Shown: piece by piece, positions 50,111 to 60,245 of the stretch | Layout of the letters: every line of letters begins with the position of its first letter | How positions within the stretch are numbered: the first letter of the stretch is position 1 | Source of the DNA: Arthrobacter sp. ES3-54 | GTDB lineage: Bacteria; Actinomycetota; Actinomycetes; Actinomycetales; Micrococcaceae | Reading direction: 5' to 3' | DNA length: 64,000 nucleotides | Assembly (NCBI RefSeq): GCF_029504395.1 | Contig: NZ_JAQFIF010000001.1 | Coordinates: 62,001-126,000, forward strand | The notes under the pieces: generated by a model | Seen by the model: only the letters and a program-made list of their open reading frames with translations | Database searches by the model: none | Told to the model about the DNA's origin: nothing | Translations under genes and position numbers: made by a program

Positions 50111-50135
50111 ACCGCGGGCCTTGAAGGGCGGGCGC

Positions 50136-50366
50136 CTAGCCCTTGTCCGCGGCGTGGTCCCGGGCTGCCGCGAGACGCTTGCGGGCGCCTTCGAGCCACT
50201 GTTCGCAGCGCTTGGCCAGTGCCTCACCGCGTTCCCACAGCGCGAGCGATTCCTCCAGGCTGGCGCCGCCGGTCTCCAGCTTGCCCACCACTGCGACAAG
50301 CTGCTCGCGGGCGTCCTCGTAGCTGAGGGCCTCGATGTCGGCGTTCGGACTGGTTTCTTCTGCCAT
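50136..50366 (-). CDS. xseB: exonuclease VII small subunit
   Basis: 76 aa. [20 protein letters not shown], then [18 protein letters not shown] and [15 protein letters not shown]: the standard XseB. ATG at 50366; the longer frame is not used. Downstream of xseA in the same operon, 156 bp apart. Confidence 0.9.
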   Translation of the reverse strand: MAEETSPNADIEALSYEDAREQLVAVVGKLETGGASLEESLALWERGEALAKRCEQWLEGARKRLAAARDHAADKG

Positions 50367-50429
50367 GTGGATGCTCCTTGGTTGTCGCGGTTTCTGCTTC
50401 CGCAGTGTCTGGTCGATGGTCCTGTGCAG

Positions 50430-50456
50430 TGGTGCAGTGGTGCAGTGGGCCTGCCG
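50430..50456. repeat. 9-bp triplet repeat between xseA and xseB
   Basis: GTGCAGTGG repeated about three times, a simple short tandem. No functional clue. Confidence 0.5.
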
Positions 50457-50522
50457 GGCTGTCGGCTGGTTCCCGGAGTGACGCCGGATCAAGCGCTGCG
50501 TGCCCGGTTTTGGTCAGCTGGG

Positions 50523-51809
50523 TTAGTCCTCGGCCGGCTCCTGGCCGCCGGTTGATTGGGCGGTGAACCGGCCGCCGGCCACCCGCACCGTAAGGTCCGT
50601 GCCGGCGGGCGCCTGCGAGGGGTTCCGCACAACGTCCCGGTGGGTCGCGGAGGCCGTTCCGGAGCCGGCGAGCTGGACCACCGCGTAGCCGCGATCCAGC
50701 GTCTTTTGCGGCGAGAGCGCGCGCACCTGCGCCTTGAGGTGGACCAGCTGGTCCGCTGCCCGCACGACGGCGGCGCTGATGGACGAGAGCGAGCGGACCT
50801 TGAGCCGTCCGACGTCGTCGTGGCGCTGGGTGATCATGACGTCGGGGGAGAGCAGCACGGGGCGGGAGCGCAGGGACGCTAACCGGTCGCCCTCGCGTTC
50901 AACGAGCCGGGTGACTCCACGACGGAGCTGATCCCGGGCCTGCCGGACCCGGACAAGCTCCTCTGCGACATCCGGAACGATCCTCTTCGCAGCGTCGGTG
51001 GGCGTTGAGGCCCTGAGGTCTGCGACGTCGTCGAGGATGGGCCGGTCCGCTTCGTGCCCGATCGCACTCACAACGGGCGTGGACGCGTCCGAGACGGCCC
51101 GGATGAGCTCCTCGCTGCTGAACGGCAACAGGTCCTCGAGGGCGCCCCCGCCGCGGGCGATGACGATGACGTCAACCACGGGGTGGGCGTCGAGCTCCCG
51201 CAATGCCGCGATCATCTGGGCTACGGCTGTGTTGCCTTGGACCGCTACTTCGCGGATCTCGAATTCGACGGCCGGCCACCGCAGGGCAGCATTGCGGAGC
51301 ACATCCTTCTTGGCGTCAGAGTCCCGGCCGGTGATCAGGCCGATCCGGTGCGGGAGCAGGGGGAGTCGCTTTTTCCGGGCATCGGCAAAGAGCCCTTCAG
51401 CGGCGAGGGCCTGGCGCAGCCGCTCGATCCTGGCGAGGAGGTCGCCGAGACCCACAGGCCGGATGTCCTTCACGGACATGTTCAGCCGGCCCGTCTTGAG
51501 CCAAAATTCGGCCTTGATCAGGGCCACAACCCGGGAACCGCGTTCCAGCGGAGCGGCCTGGCGGTCCAGCACGGTGGTCCAGACCGACGCCGGCAGCGAG
51601 ATTTCGGCGTCGATGTCCCGGAGCGTCAGGTACGCGTTGCTGCCGCGACGGTTGAGCTCGATCACCTGCCCCTCAACCCATGCCGAGGGCGCACGGTCGA
51701 TGTGCATCTTGAGCTTCTGGGACAGCAACTGCAGCGGCCAGGGGTTGTCCGGGCTGGTTTCAGCCGCCGTGGCCGGTAGCGTGGTGGCCGCCGCCACGTC
51801 CTCAGACAC
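50523..51809 (-). CDS. xseA: exonuclease VII large subunit
   Basis: 428 aa. OB domain (WVEGQVIELNRRGSNAYLTL), catalytic part (GLITGRDSDAKKDVL; VDVIVIARGGGALEDLLPFS; SAIGHEADRPILDDVADLRA), then the C-terminal coiled coil (LSPQKTLDRGYAVV). With XseB degrades single-stranded DNA. Adjacent to ispH as in many actinobacteria. Confidence 0.9.
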   Translation of the reverse strand: MSEDVAAATTLPATAAETSPDNPWPLQLLSQKLKMHIDRAPSAWVEGQVIELNRRGSNAYLTLRDIDAEISLPASVWTTVLDRQAAPLERGSRVVALIKAEFWLKTGRLNMSVKDIRPVGLGDLLARIERLRQALAAEGLFADARKKRLPLLPHRIGLITGRDSDAKKDVLRNAALRWPAVEFEIREVAVQGNTAVAQMIAALRELDAHPVVDVIVIARGGGALEDLLPFSSEELIRAVSDASTPVVSAIGHEADRPILDDVADLRASTPTDAAKRIVPDVAEELVRVRQARDQLRRGVTRLVEREGDRLASLRSRPVLLSPDVMITQRHDDVGRLKVRSLSSISAAVVRAADQLVHLKAQVRALSPQKTLDRGYAVVQLAGSGTASATHRDVVRNPSQAPAGTDLTVRVAGGRFTAQSTGGQEPAED

Positions 51810-52040
51810 GCGTGGGCTCCATGGCCGAGGGTGCCCTGTGGAGTGCCTTGTGCATATGCGTGCGTGTCCTTTGCCCGAGGGGGACTGCCGGCGGCCCGCT
51901 CCCCCGCGGGAGGGCCGGCCGGCAGCCGGAAGTTGTCTCTTTCAACTCTATCCATAGCTCTACCACCGGGGCCCGACTTTATGGCCGCGCCCTGCCCCGC
52001 CCTAGGATGGGAGGGATGCCATCGACCTCCTAGGAATCCC

Positions 52041-52892
52041 TTGCGCACTTTTGTCTCTGCCGCCGCCGTCCTTGTCGGGCTACTGATGGCAGCCGTCGCC
52101 GTTCCAGCCATGTGGGTGGACCGCAACATCGTCCAGGAAGAGGGCTTTGTCGCCCTAACCGCACCGCTGGGCAAGAACCCGGCGTTCCAGCAGCGGCTGG
52201 CCACGGCCGCCGTCGATGGCCTGGCCTCCAGCGCCGGCATCCCTGAGGCGCTCACCGAGCTTGCCCGGCCGGTCCTGGACAACGCGGCACAATCTCTCAC
52301 GGGACTGCCCGGCTACTCCGAGGCCTGGGCGGAAACCCTGCGCAAGAGCCACCGCCTCACGTTCGCCGACCCCAGCACGTTGCCGCCGGAGGTTGACGGC
52401 ACCTCGTCGCTCACCCTGGATGTCGCACCGCTTGTCGGGCTGGTGGCCAAGCAGGTAACCGAAGCGACCACGCTTCCGCTGGAGGCCCCCGCCCAAGTGC
52501 TGATCCATATCGGGCAGTCCAACCAGCGCCAGCTGATCGAACGCGTCACCGTCTTCGCCCCGATGGGCTATGCCGTTGCCGTCGGCGCCGGCATCGCCTT
52601 CGTGCTGGCGTTCGTTGCGGCCCGACGCCGGTGGACCGTCCTGGTCGGCATGGGCGTCGGAGCCCTGGTGCTCGCCGGGGCATGGAAGCTGGCCAGCGAT
52701 GCCGCCAGCGCCGCCGTCGCCGGGACCTCGAGCGGGAACGATGTGGCGGAGCTCTTCAAAAACGAGTTTGTCGCGGCGAGCTCTGCCAGTTTCGGCCAGT
52801 GGATCGTCGCCGCCGCAGTGGCGGGAGCAGCCCTGCTGGCCGCAGGTGTGGCTGTCCGCGTAGCCGGGGGCCGCAAACGGGGGCAAGAGTGA
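52041..52892 (+). CDS. integral membrane protein with extracytoplasmic domain
   Basis: 283 aa. An N-terminal membrane helix (FVSAAAVLVGLLMAAVAVPA), an external domain of about 130 aa, then three more helices near 185, 215 and 260 and a basic tail. A common actinobacterial protein of unknown role. TTG at 52041 with TAGGAA upstream is the start proposed; the longer ATG/GTG frames begin in the xseA leader. The 231-bp gap before it has no other gene. Confidence 0.6.
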   Translation: MRTFVSAAAVLVGLLMAAVAVPAMWVDRNIVQEEGFVALTAPLGKNPAFQQRLATAAVDGLASSAGIPEALTELARPVLDNAAQSLTGLPGYSEAWAETLRKSHRLTFADPSTLPPEVDGTSSLTLDVAPLVGLVAKQVTEATTLPLEAPAQVLIHIGQSNQRQLIERVTVFAPMGYAVAVGAGIAFVLAFVAARRRWTVLVGMGVGALVLAGAWKLASDAASAAVAGTSSGNDVAELFKNEFVAASSASFGQWIVAAAVAGAALLAAGVAVRVAGGRKRGQE

Positions 52893-52911
52893 ACACCGGT
52901 AGCATGGGGGC

Positions 52912-54000
52912 ATGACCTCCACCGCTGTTTCCGTTCCGATGCCATCCGTTCCGCGCCGGCGGCGTTCACCGGAAGACGTTCTGGCGGCGGCCCCTGTCGC
53001 CGGTCCCAAAAAGGTCCTGCTGGCAGCCCCGCGCGGCTACTGCGCCGGTGTTGACCGTGCGGTCATCGCGGTGGAGAAAGCCTTGGAGCACTACGGCCCG
53101 CCGGTCTACGTCCGCAAGCAGATCGTGCACAACGTCCACGTGGTCAGCTCCCTCGAGGAGAAGGGCGCCATCTTCGTCGATGAAACCGACGAGGTCCCGG
53201 AAGGTGCCCTCGTGATCTTTTCCGCGCACGGTGTCTCGCCCGCCGTCGTCCAGTCCGCCGAGGACCGCGGCCTGCGTACCATTGACGCGACCTGCCCGCT
53301 GGTCACCAAGGTGCACCGCGAAGCCGTCCGGTTCGCCAAAGATGACTTCGACATCCTGCTGATCGGCCACGACGGCCATGAGGAAGTGGAAGGCACCGCC
53401 GGCGAGGCTCCTGAGCACATCCAGATCATCAACGGCCCGCACGAGGTTGACAAGGTCACGGTCCGCGACCCGGAAAAGGTCATCTGGCTCTCGCAGACCA
53501 CCCTCAGCGTGGACGAAACCATGGAGACCGTGCGCCTGCTCAAGGAACGGTTCCCCACCCTGCAGGATCCGCCCAGCGACGACATCTGCTACGCCACCAC
53601 CAACCGGCAGGTGGCGATCAAGAAGATCTCGCCCCAGGCGGAACTCGTGATCGTGGTGGGCTCCGCCAACTCATCGAACTCCGTCCGCCTCGTGGAGGTG
53701 GCACTGGAATACGGTGCCAAGGCCTCCTACCGGGTCGACTTCGCCAACGAGGTCGACGAGACCTGGTTCGAGGGCGTCGCCACGGTGGGCGTGACATCTG
53801 GGGCCTCTGTCCCGGAAGTCCTCGTCAAGGACGTGCTCCGGCTCCTGGCCGACTACGGCTACGGATCGGTCGAGGAAGTCGTCACGGCCGAAGAAGACCT
53901 CCTGTTCTCCCTGCCGAAGGAGCTCCGGGCCACCCTGAAGCAGGCCGGCGACGTCACCCGCGCCCTCGGCGGCCGCGGCACCCGCCCCGAACAGTCCTAG
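52912..54000 (+). CDS. ispH: 4-hydroxy-3-methylbut-2-enyl diphosphate reductase
   Basis: 362 aa. Iron-sulfur enzyme of the MEP isoprenoid pathway. Conserved Cys appear in [30 protein letters not shown] and [14 protein letters not shown], with FSAHGVSP and [11 protein letters not shown] also diagnostic. The extra N-terminal 30 residues are usual in Arthrobacter-type homologs. Confidence 0.95.
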   Translation: MTSTAVSVPMPSVPRRRRSPEDVLAAAPVAGPKKVLLAAPRGYCAGVDRAVIAVEKALEHYGPPVYVRKQIVHNVHVVSSLEEKGAIFVDETDEVPEGALVIFSAHGVSPAVVQSAEDRGLRTIDATCPLVTKVHREAVRFAKDDFDILLIGHDGHEEVEGTAGEAPEHIQIINGPHEVDKVTVRDPEKVIWLSQTTLSVDETMETVRLLKERFPTLQDPPSDDICYATTNRQVAIKKISPQAELVIVVGSANSSNSVRLVEVALEYGAKASYRVDFANEVDETWFEGVATVGVTSGASVPEVLVKDVLRLLADYGYGSVEEVVTAEEDLLFSLPKELRATLKQAGDVTRALGGRGTRPEQS

Positions 54001-54112
54001 GTACTGATCAGTCCCAGGCACCGAACCCTAGGCGCCCCCAGGCCGCGGGCTCTTGGCGCTGATCAGTCCTAAGCGCCGAATTCTTGGCGCCGAACAGTCC
54101 TAGGCCGCGGAC
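53988..54112. repeat. scrambled copies of the ispH 3' end
   Basis: The final codons and stop of ispH (CCGAACAGTCCTAGG) recur in whole or part: CTGATCAGTCC at 54003 and 54060, CGCCGAA at 54075 and 54087, and CCGAACAGTCCTAGGCCGCGG at about 54088, which enters the end of rmuC. The units are imperfect and spaced about 12-60 bp. Confidence 0.65.
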
Positions 54113-55338
54113 TCTTCGGACTGGTCCCGGGGCTGCAGCTCCGGGGCCGCGACTGCCCGCGGCGTGACCTCGACTGCGGGCGGAGTGACCAGACCGACGG
54201 ATTCGAGGGCGTTCAGCTTCCTGGCGGTGGGCAGGACCCGGGCCTCAAGGGTCCCGACCATGGAGTTGTACCGCTCCACCGAGGTCTTCAGCGATGACCC
54301 CAGCTTGGTGACGTTCTCGCCAAGCGTTCCCATCCGGTCATAGAGCTGCCGCGCCAGTTCGAAGAGCTCCCGGGCGCTGTCCGTCAACACGTCCTGCCGC
54401 CACGTGAACGCCACCGACTTCAGCACCGCCAGCAGGGTCCCGGGGGAAGCCAAAACCACGTTCTTGGACAGGGCATAGTCCAGCAAGGCCGGGTCCGCCG
54501 AGAGGGCGGCGGCCAGTATGGATTCCGCCGGCAGGAAACACACCACCAGCTCCGGAGAGTTGCCGGGGATGTCCCAGTACTTCTTGTTGCCCAGCGCGTC
54601 CACGTGGGCCTTGAGGGCCTTGGCATGCGCCGCGAGGTGAGCCTGCTGGCTGCCCGGCAGCTGCGAGGACTGCTGGCCTGACTGGGAGGCGCCGAGGTCC
54701 TGGGCGGCGAGATACGCCGCCAGCGGAACCTTTGCGTCGACAACGAGCTGCTTGTCCCCGGGCAGCTGCACCACGAGATCGGGCCGGAGGCTGCCGTCCG
54801 GCCCGGAGCTGTGGGCCTGCCCGCTGTGAACCTGTTCATGGAAATCCACATGCCGCAGCATGCCTGCCGCCTCAACCACCCGGCGCAGCTGGACCTCGCC
54901 CCACTGGCCGCGGGCGCTGTTGGAGCGCAGGGCAGACTCCAGCGCATGCGTAGAGCGCAGCAGCTGCTCATCGGACAGCCGGGCCTCCTGCAGTTGCTGG
55001 GCCAGCTGGCCGTACTGCTCCAGCCGGTCGCGTTCGAGAAGGGACACCTGCTGCTGCACGGCCGTGAGCTTCTCCGCCACTGGCGCCAGCGCTCGGAGCA
55101 CACTGCCGTCCTGGTTCCGGGACTCGCCCAGTTCCCGGTTCTGTGCCGCGAGAAGGCGCCTCTCGGCGTCGGCGGCGGCGAACTGAGCGCTGACATCGGA
55201 GAGCCGGGCCGATACGCCGTCGAAGTCCTGTTCCACGGCCAGATAGCGCCGGCGGAGCAGGACAAAGACGACGGCGGCGCCCGCAACGGCGCCCGTGAGC
55301 AGCATGAGCAGGGCAAGAATCAGTGCAAAAGCATCCAT
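54100..55338 (-). CDS. rmuC: RmuC-family protein
   Basis: 412 aa. One N-terminal membrane helix (ALILALLMLLTGAVAGAAVV), a long coiled coil, then the RmuC domain: ARGQWGEVQLRRVVEAAGML, DKQLVVDAKVPLAAYL, NSPELVVCFLPAESILAAAL, VLASPGTLLAVLKSVAFTWR. It has a nuclease-like fold linked to limiting DNA inversion and recombination. ATG at 55338; the longer frame is unused. Confidence 0.9.
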   Translation of the reverse strand: MDAFALILALLMLLTGAVAGAAVVFVLLRRRYLAVEQDFDGVSARLSDVSAQFAAADAERRLLAAQNRELGESRNQDGSVLRALAPVAEKLTAVQQQVSLLERDRLEQYGQLAQQLQEARLSDEQLLRSTHALESALRSNSARGQWGEVQLRRVVEAAGMLRHVDFHEQVHSGQAHSSGPDGSLRPDLVVQLPGDKQLVVDAKVPLAAYLAAQDLGASQSGQQSSQLPGSQQAHLAAHAKALKAHVDALGNKKYWDIPGNSPELVVCFLPAESILAAALSADPALLDYALSKNVVLASPGTLLAVLKSVAFTWRQDVLTDSARELFELARQLYDRMGTLGENVTKLGSSLKTSVERYNSMVGTLEARVLPTARKLNALESVGLVTPPAVEVTPRAVAAPELQPRDQSEESAA

Positions 55339-55513
55339 GACTTCACTGTGGCATGCCCCTGTGACAGTTTTGGCTGCGACTCCCGGAACGCCCCGACTTA
55401 CGCCGATACTGACACCCGGGAATCTGCGCACGGGCCCGCCGCGGAGGCTGCGGCGGCGGCCTTCCCGCCGCCGCCGCAACGATCACCGGCCTGTGCGGGT
55501 AGAATATATGCTC

Positions 55514-56599
<1,086 letters not shown>

Positions 56600-56627
56600 G
56601 TCCTGACCTCCCTGAAACCTTTTTGCG

Positions 56628-56670
56628 ATGGCCGCTAAGAACACGTGTTCTTGGCGGCCATGCGCTTTTT
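56628..56670 (+). terminator. intrinsic terminator after ychF
   Basis: ATGGCCGC-t-AAGAAC pairs with GTTCTT-g-GCGGCCAT around ACGT, followed after GCGC by five Ts. It lies 29 bp past the ychF stop. Confidence 0.85.
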
Positions 56671-56869
56671 GCCACCGGTTGCAAAGTCGAAATGATGCCG
56701 CCCGCATTTTGCTGCATAACGAACGAGTGACCAAACTCGTGGCCGCAATCAAGGTCGGTCAAAAGACTTAAGGCACCGTTCTTGCCTGGCGTTGGATCCG
56801 CTCTGCGGGCGCGCCCGCAGAGAACGACTCAACGTGACACAGCCTGCGAAGCCCGTAGCCGTAATTCCC
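56671..56869. other. intergenic region with a 22-bp perfect palindrome
   Basis: No gene. At 56801-56822 CTCTGCGGGCG is followed directly by its reverse complement. It sits 48 bp past the end of the minus-strand SCO1664-family gene and lacks a T-run; protein-binding site or weak terminator. Confidence 0.6.
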
Positions 56870-57637
56870 TTAGAACAGCGGCCAGGGCACCGCTGACATC
56901 TCACCGCTCGGAGCCGGAAATCGCCCTGCCACGCGCAACCGGGCGCAGCGCGCGGCTAGCGATCCGATTTCTTCGGCGCTGAGCAAGTCCGCCAGGTTTC
57001 GGCCCAGCCCACTGTGCAGTCCTTCGCTGACACGATCGATGCCGTCGCGTTCCTCGGCGGTCAGAGCGTCTCCCAGCCATCCCCACAGCACCGTGCGCAG
57101 CTTGTGGTCACGGTGAAAGGTGAGCCCATGGTCCACGCCGTGCCGGTGTCCGTCCGTCATGGCAAGAATATGGTCGCCTTTGCGGTCGGCGTTGTTGACG
57201 ACCATGTCGAACACCGCCATGCGTCTGAGCGCTGGCGAGTCTTCGTGAACGAGGGCGACCATCCGTCCGTTCTCATCTCGTCCCTCGAGAACGTGTTTCC
57301 AGCCCGTCTCCGGCATGTGGTCCGTCGCGACCAGGTTCACGGCGCTTTGGGCGGGGTCTTGCTCCTGCCAGAGCTGCACCATTCCTTCGCCCATCGGACC
57401 ATCGCGCAGCCAGGTGTGCGGCACGACGTCCCAGCCGAAGACCTGCGAGACCAGGTAGGCGGCCACCTCCCGGTGAGCCAGGGTGCCGTGGGGAAAATCC
57501 CACAGCGGACTTTCGCCTGCTATCGGCTTATAGACGACCACCACGTCGCCGATGCTGCCCAGAAATGTAGCGTTTGAAGCCGTCGTGATGCGGCCGGTGA
57601 GCGTCAGCTCGGCGGTCACTAGGTCCGGCGCTGGCAT
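56870..57637 (-). CDS. SCO1664-family protein (PI3/4-kinase-like fold)
   Basis: 255 aa. VVVYKPIAGESPLWDFPHGT, FGWDVVPHTWLRDGPMGEGM, VFDMVVNNADRKGDHILAM (catalytic-like N-N-x-D-R-K) and HGVDHGLTFHRDHKLRTVLW, the pattern of the actinobacterial SCO1664 group. ATG at 57637 overlaps the DUF3090 stop. Last of a conserved trio whose exact role is unknown, often near mycothiol genes. Confidence 0.85.
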   Translation of the reverse strand: MPAPDLVTAELTLTGRITTASNATFLGSIGDVVVVYKPIAGESPLWDFPHGTLAHREVAAYLVSQVFGWDVVPHTWLRDGPMGEGMVQLWQEQDPAQSAVNLVATDHMPETGWKHVLEGRDENGRMVALVHEDSPALRRMAVFDMVVNNADRKGDHILAMTDGHRHGVDHGLTFHRDHKLRTVLWGWLGDALTAEERDGIDRVSEGLHSGLGRNLADLLSAEEIGSLAARCARLRVAGRFPAPSGEMSAVPWPLF

Positions 57638-58191
57638 CAGACCTCGGGAAGGGTGCAGATGTGCCCGTCGGCGTCTATGGGGTAACCGCAGAGCGGGCAC
57701 GTCGGACGCCCGGCGCCCACGATCTCACGGGTGCGCTTGGCGAATGCGCGGGCGGTGCCGACCGGCATTCGCACCAGCAGCATTTCGGGCTCGTTAGCGC
57801 CGTCCTCATCAAGCGATTCGTCGTTGTCATCAGCATCGACATCGGTGATGGGGTAGGCCTCTATTACGACCTGGGCCGTGGTTGGGTCCCAACCTAAGCT
57901 CATGGCGCCGGTGCGAAACTGCTCCTGAACGGCCTCGAGCTGGTCATTGTCGACAAGTTCAATGGGAGTACTCGTGGGAACGCTGAAGGGGTTGCCCTCG
58001 ACTGTGATGAGCTGGTCGAGAATTTCGTCGATCTTCTCCGCGAGCAGAGCCGACTGCTGCTTCTCCAGGGCAATGCTCACGATCTGCGTCCCTGCGCGCA
58101 CCTGCAGGTAGAACGTGCGCGCCCCCGGAAGGCCAATGGTGCCAACGACGACCCGATCAGGCCAGGCAAACTCGTGAACACGTGTAGGCAT
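57637..58191 (-). CDS. DUF3090-family protein
   Basis: 184 aa. EFAWPDRVVVGTIGLPGART, FYLQVRAGTQIVSIALEKQQ and the C-terminal zinc site CPLCGYPIDADGHIC are diagnostic. Always linked to the phosphatase and SCO1664 genes in actinobacteria; function unknown. Confidence 0.9.
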   Translation of the reverse strand: MPTRVHEFAWPDRVVVGTIGLPGARTFYLQVRAGTQIVSIALEKQQSALLAEKIDEILDQLITVEGNPFSVPTSTPIELVDNDQLEAVQEQFRTGAMSLGWDPTTAQVVIEAYPITDVDADDNDESLDEDGANEPEMLLVRMPVGTARAFAKRTREIVGAGRPTCPLCGYPIDADGHICTLPEV

Positions 58192-58215
58192 GTCAGTATT
58201 TTAGGCACATGAGGT

Positions 58216-58908
58216 TCATGGCGCCTTTTGCCCTGCACCGCCGCCCACCGGCGCATCGCCAGAGTGGATGCCGTTCGACAGCCACGACAGATCACCCGCG
58301 TCGGTGTTGGTCGCGTAGACGCTCGGCCGACTAGCGCCGTAGTGCACGATCGATACGGAGGCGGGGCCCACGTTAATACGCTGGAACAGGTCAAGGTGCA
58401 TGCCGAGCGCGTCGGCGAGGATTGACTTGATGATGTCACCGTGACTCACCGCCACCCACACGGCCCCTGGCCCGTACTCGGCTTCGAAGGCTGCATCGTG
58501 GCGTCGAATCGCTGCCACCGACCGAGCCTGCATCGCGGCCATGGATTCACCGCCGGGAAAGACGACGGCGGACGGTTGCGACTGCACAACCGGCCACAAA
58601 TCCTCGGTCGCGAGATCACTGAGCGTGCGGCCCTGCCACTGGCCGTAATCGCACTCGGTGAGATCGAGATCGACCGGCGCGTACGGCGTGCCAGCCTGGC
58701 GATCGAGGATGAGCTGGGCGGTCTGCTGACAACGCTCAAGAGGGCTCGACACCACCCCGACTACGGGCACGGCCGCGAGCCGGTCTCCGGTCAGAGCCGC
58801 CTGGTCGCGCCCGATCTGGTCCAGGCTGACGCCGACGGCCCGACCGGCCAGCAGTCCAGTGGCATTGGCTGTGGTGCGGCCGTGCCGCACGAGAATAACT
58901 GTCGCCAT
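58216..58908 (-). CDS. histidine phosphatase family protein (MSMEG_4193-type)
   Basis: 230 aa. VILVRHGRTTANATG (catalytic RHG), SPLERCQQTAQLIL, ECDYGQWQGRTLSDLA and VAVSHGDIIKSIL. First gene of the conserved trio. Phosphomutase or phosphatase with unknown substrate. Confidence 0.9.
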   Translation of the reverse strand: MATVILVRHGRTTANATGLLAGRAVGVSLDQIGRDQAALTGDRLAAVPVVGVVSSPLERCQQTAQLILDRQAGTPYAPVDLDLTECDYGQWQGRTLSDLATEDLWPVVQSQPSAVVFPGGESMAAMQARSVAAIRRHDAAFEAEYGPGAVWVAVSHGDIIKSILADALGMHLDLFQRINVGPASVSIVHYGASRPSVYATNTDAGDLSWLSNGIHSGDAPVGGGAGQKAP

Positions 58909-58940
58909 CCACCCAGCCTAGCCACGCGCTCGATGGCGGT

Positions 58941-59348
58941 GTGAACCATACCGGGTCGCGCGTCGAACAGGCAGATAAAGCACTGGCGGAACCCTTCAAG
59001 CACGCGGGGCGCTCAAAGCCGCCCAGACGGACTCGGCAGGCATTGACCAGCTCATGGCCGACACAGCAAAACCGGAAGAACCGGCACAGCCAGCACCCCC
59101 GGCCGAAGTCGACCCCCGCATGGAGGACGTCCCGTGCCCGCTCCGCGTCGGATCCAGTAGTTCCCGCCCTCGAGCTCGAGCGGGAGCTCAGCAAGGGACC
59201 GAAATGGTGGGAGGTCCTGCGCGGTGAAGCGAAGGCCGGACATGCCGGGCCAAAGTCGGCTTCCAGCGTGGCCGAAGATCTCCACGCAGTCGCAATGGAA
59301 GTGACGCGTCGCATCGCCATCGCGGAAACCCAGGAGGTCAACGCGTGA
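58941..59348 (+). pseudogene. degenerate plasmid partition-gene remnant (ParA C-terminal end)
   Basis: One open frame (135 codons) whose second half reads as a plausible acidic helical protein (PKWWEVLRGEAKAGHAGPKS; HAVAMEVTRRIAIAETQEVN) but whose first half is Arg/Pro-rich nonsense. The neighbouring frame at about 59014-59130 instead reads LKAAQTDSAGIDQLM and AKPEEPAQPAPPAEVDPRME, like the end of a ParA-type ATPase and its linker. A frameshift near 59130 would join the two. It overlaps the ParB-like gene by ATGA/GTGA-type coupling. Confidence 0.5.
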
Positions 59349-59713
59349 GCGCTGAACCTACACCCGGACGGCCCGCCCTCGGGTTGCCCCTGCGACGCAC
59401 CGCAGCACCGGCCGGCGAGGCACCGCTGGCCCGGATGCTCCCCGGACACCGGCCGGAAACGCCAAAGAAGGCAGAACCCACAGAAACCGAAACAGCGAAT
59501 ATGACGGTGAGTATCCCCGCCGCGCTCCAGAACCGGGCGCGGGCCGCGTACCGGGCGACCAGCTACGCCGAAGGGGATAACACCTGGAGTCACTTCGTAG
59601 CGAAAGCCATCGAAGCAGAGACAGCCCGCCGCGAAGCCGAACACAATGCCGGTGCGATGTACCCGTCCTGGGGTGAAAATCTTCCCGGCGGCAGGCGACT
59701 CAAAGACAGCTGA
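59345..59713 (+). CDS. ParB-like plasmid partition protein
   Basis: 122 aa. A Pro-rich N-terminal linker, then a helical DNA-binding-like C-terminal domain (MTVSIPAALQNRARAAYRAT; NTWSHFVAKAIEAETARREA) with the ribbon-helix-helix look of the small ParB-type proteins encoded after parA on Arthrobacter plasmids. Unexpected next to core chromosomal genes; points to integrated plasmid DNA. Confidence 0.65.
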   Translation: MSAEPTPGRPALGLPLRRTAAPAGEAPLARMLPGHRPETPKKAEPTETETANMTVSIPAALQNRARAAYRATSYAEGDNTWSHFVAKAIEAETARREAEHNAGAMYPSWGENLPGGRRLKDS

Positions 59714-59863
59714 AGCAACACGGCCTGACCCTCTCCTGCGGGGTGCGGTCTGGCTCGATCGGCGCCGTTCCCGGTAGATCGCCGACGCCCACTGATTGGT
59801 TCGGCGCCGATGAAGCCGAAGTTGCTTGAACCCGTCGGCGCCGGTGGGCCAGGCGTCGAACGT

Positions 59864-60208
59864 CTAGCCAATTACAAAGAACTTGAGGAAGTTCGACTTG
59901 GTTCTCCAGGTGGCCGTAAACCCGTCCGGGAAGGAGTAGATGCCGCCGGCGACGAGCTCGATCCTGTCCCCGTCGGGGGTTTCCAGTTCGGCTTCGCCCT
60001 CGATGACGTGGAAGGTGTCGGAGCCGGTGACGCGGTAGGGGAGTTCTGCGCCCTCCTCGGGGCCAACCCTCCACAGTCCGGCCATCGGGGCTCCCTCTCC
60101 CTCCTGGCGGAGCCAGTGGACCTCTCCGGCCTTCAGGCCGTCCTCGAGGTGTTGTTCCCATGACCCTGCGGTCAGGGAGGAGCTTCGGTATTCAGTGGTA
60201 TTTTCCAT
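59864..60208 (-). CDS. cupin-domain protein (DUF861-like)
   Basis: 114 aa, one cupin barrel: GLWRVGPEEGAELPYRVTGS, DTFHVIEGEAELETPDGDRI and IYSFPDGFTATWRT. Such proteins often accompany amine oxidation or ureidoglycolate-type pathways. GGAGGG precedes ATG at 60208; downstream of the amine oxidase on the same strand. Confidence 0.75.
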   Translation of the reverse strand: MENTTEYRSSSLTAGSWEQHLEDGLKAGEVHWLRQEGEGAPMAGLWRVGPEEGAELPYRVTGSDTFHVIEGEAELETPDGDRIELVAGGIYSFPDGFTATWRTKSNFLKFFVIG

Positions 60209-60245
60209 GGTTCCCTCCAGGAAGGCGTGGCCGGCGGTTGCGCGG

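Noticed and set aside
50430-50456. GTGCAGTGG triplet as a member of the CAGTGA operator family
   Set aside because: Spacing is 9 not 10, the half-site lacks the final A, it is in host DNA between xseA and xseB, and no promoter is near.
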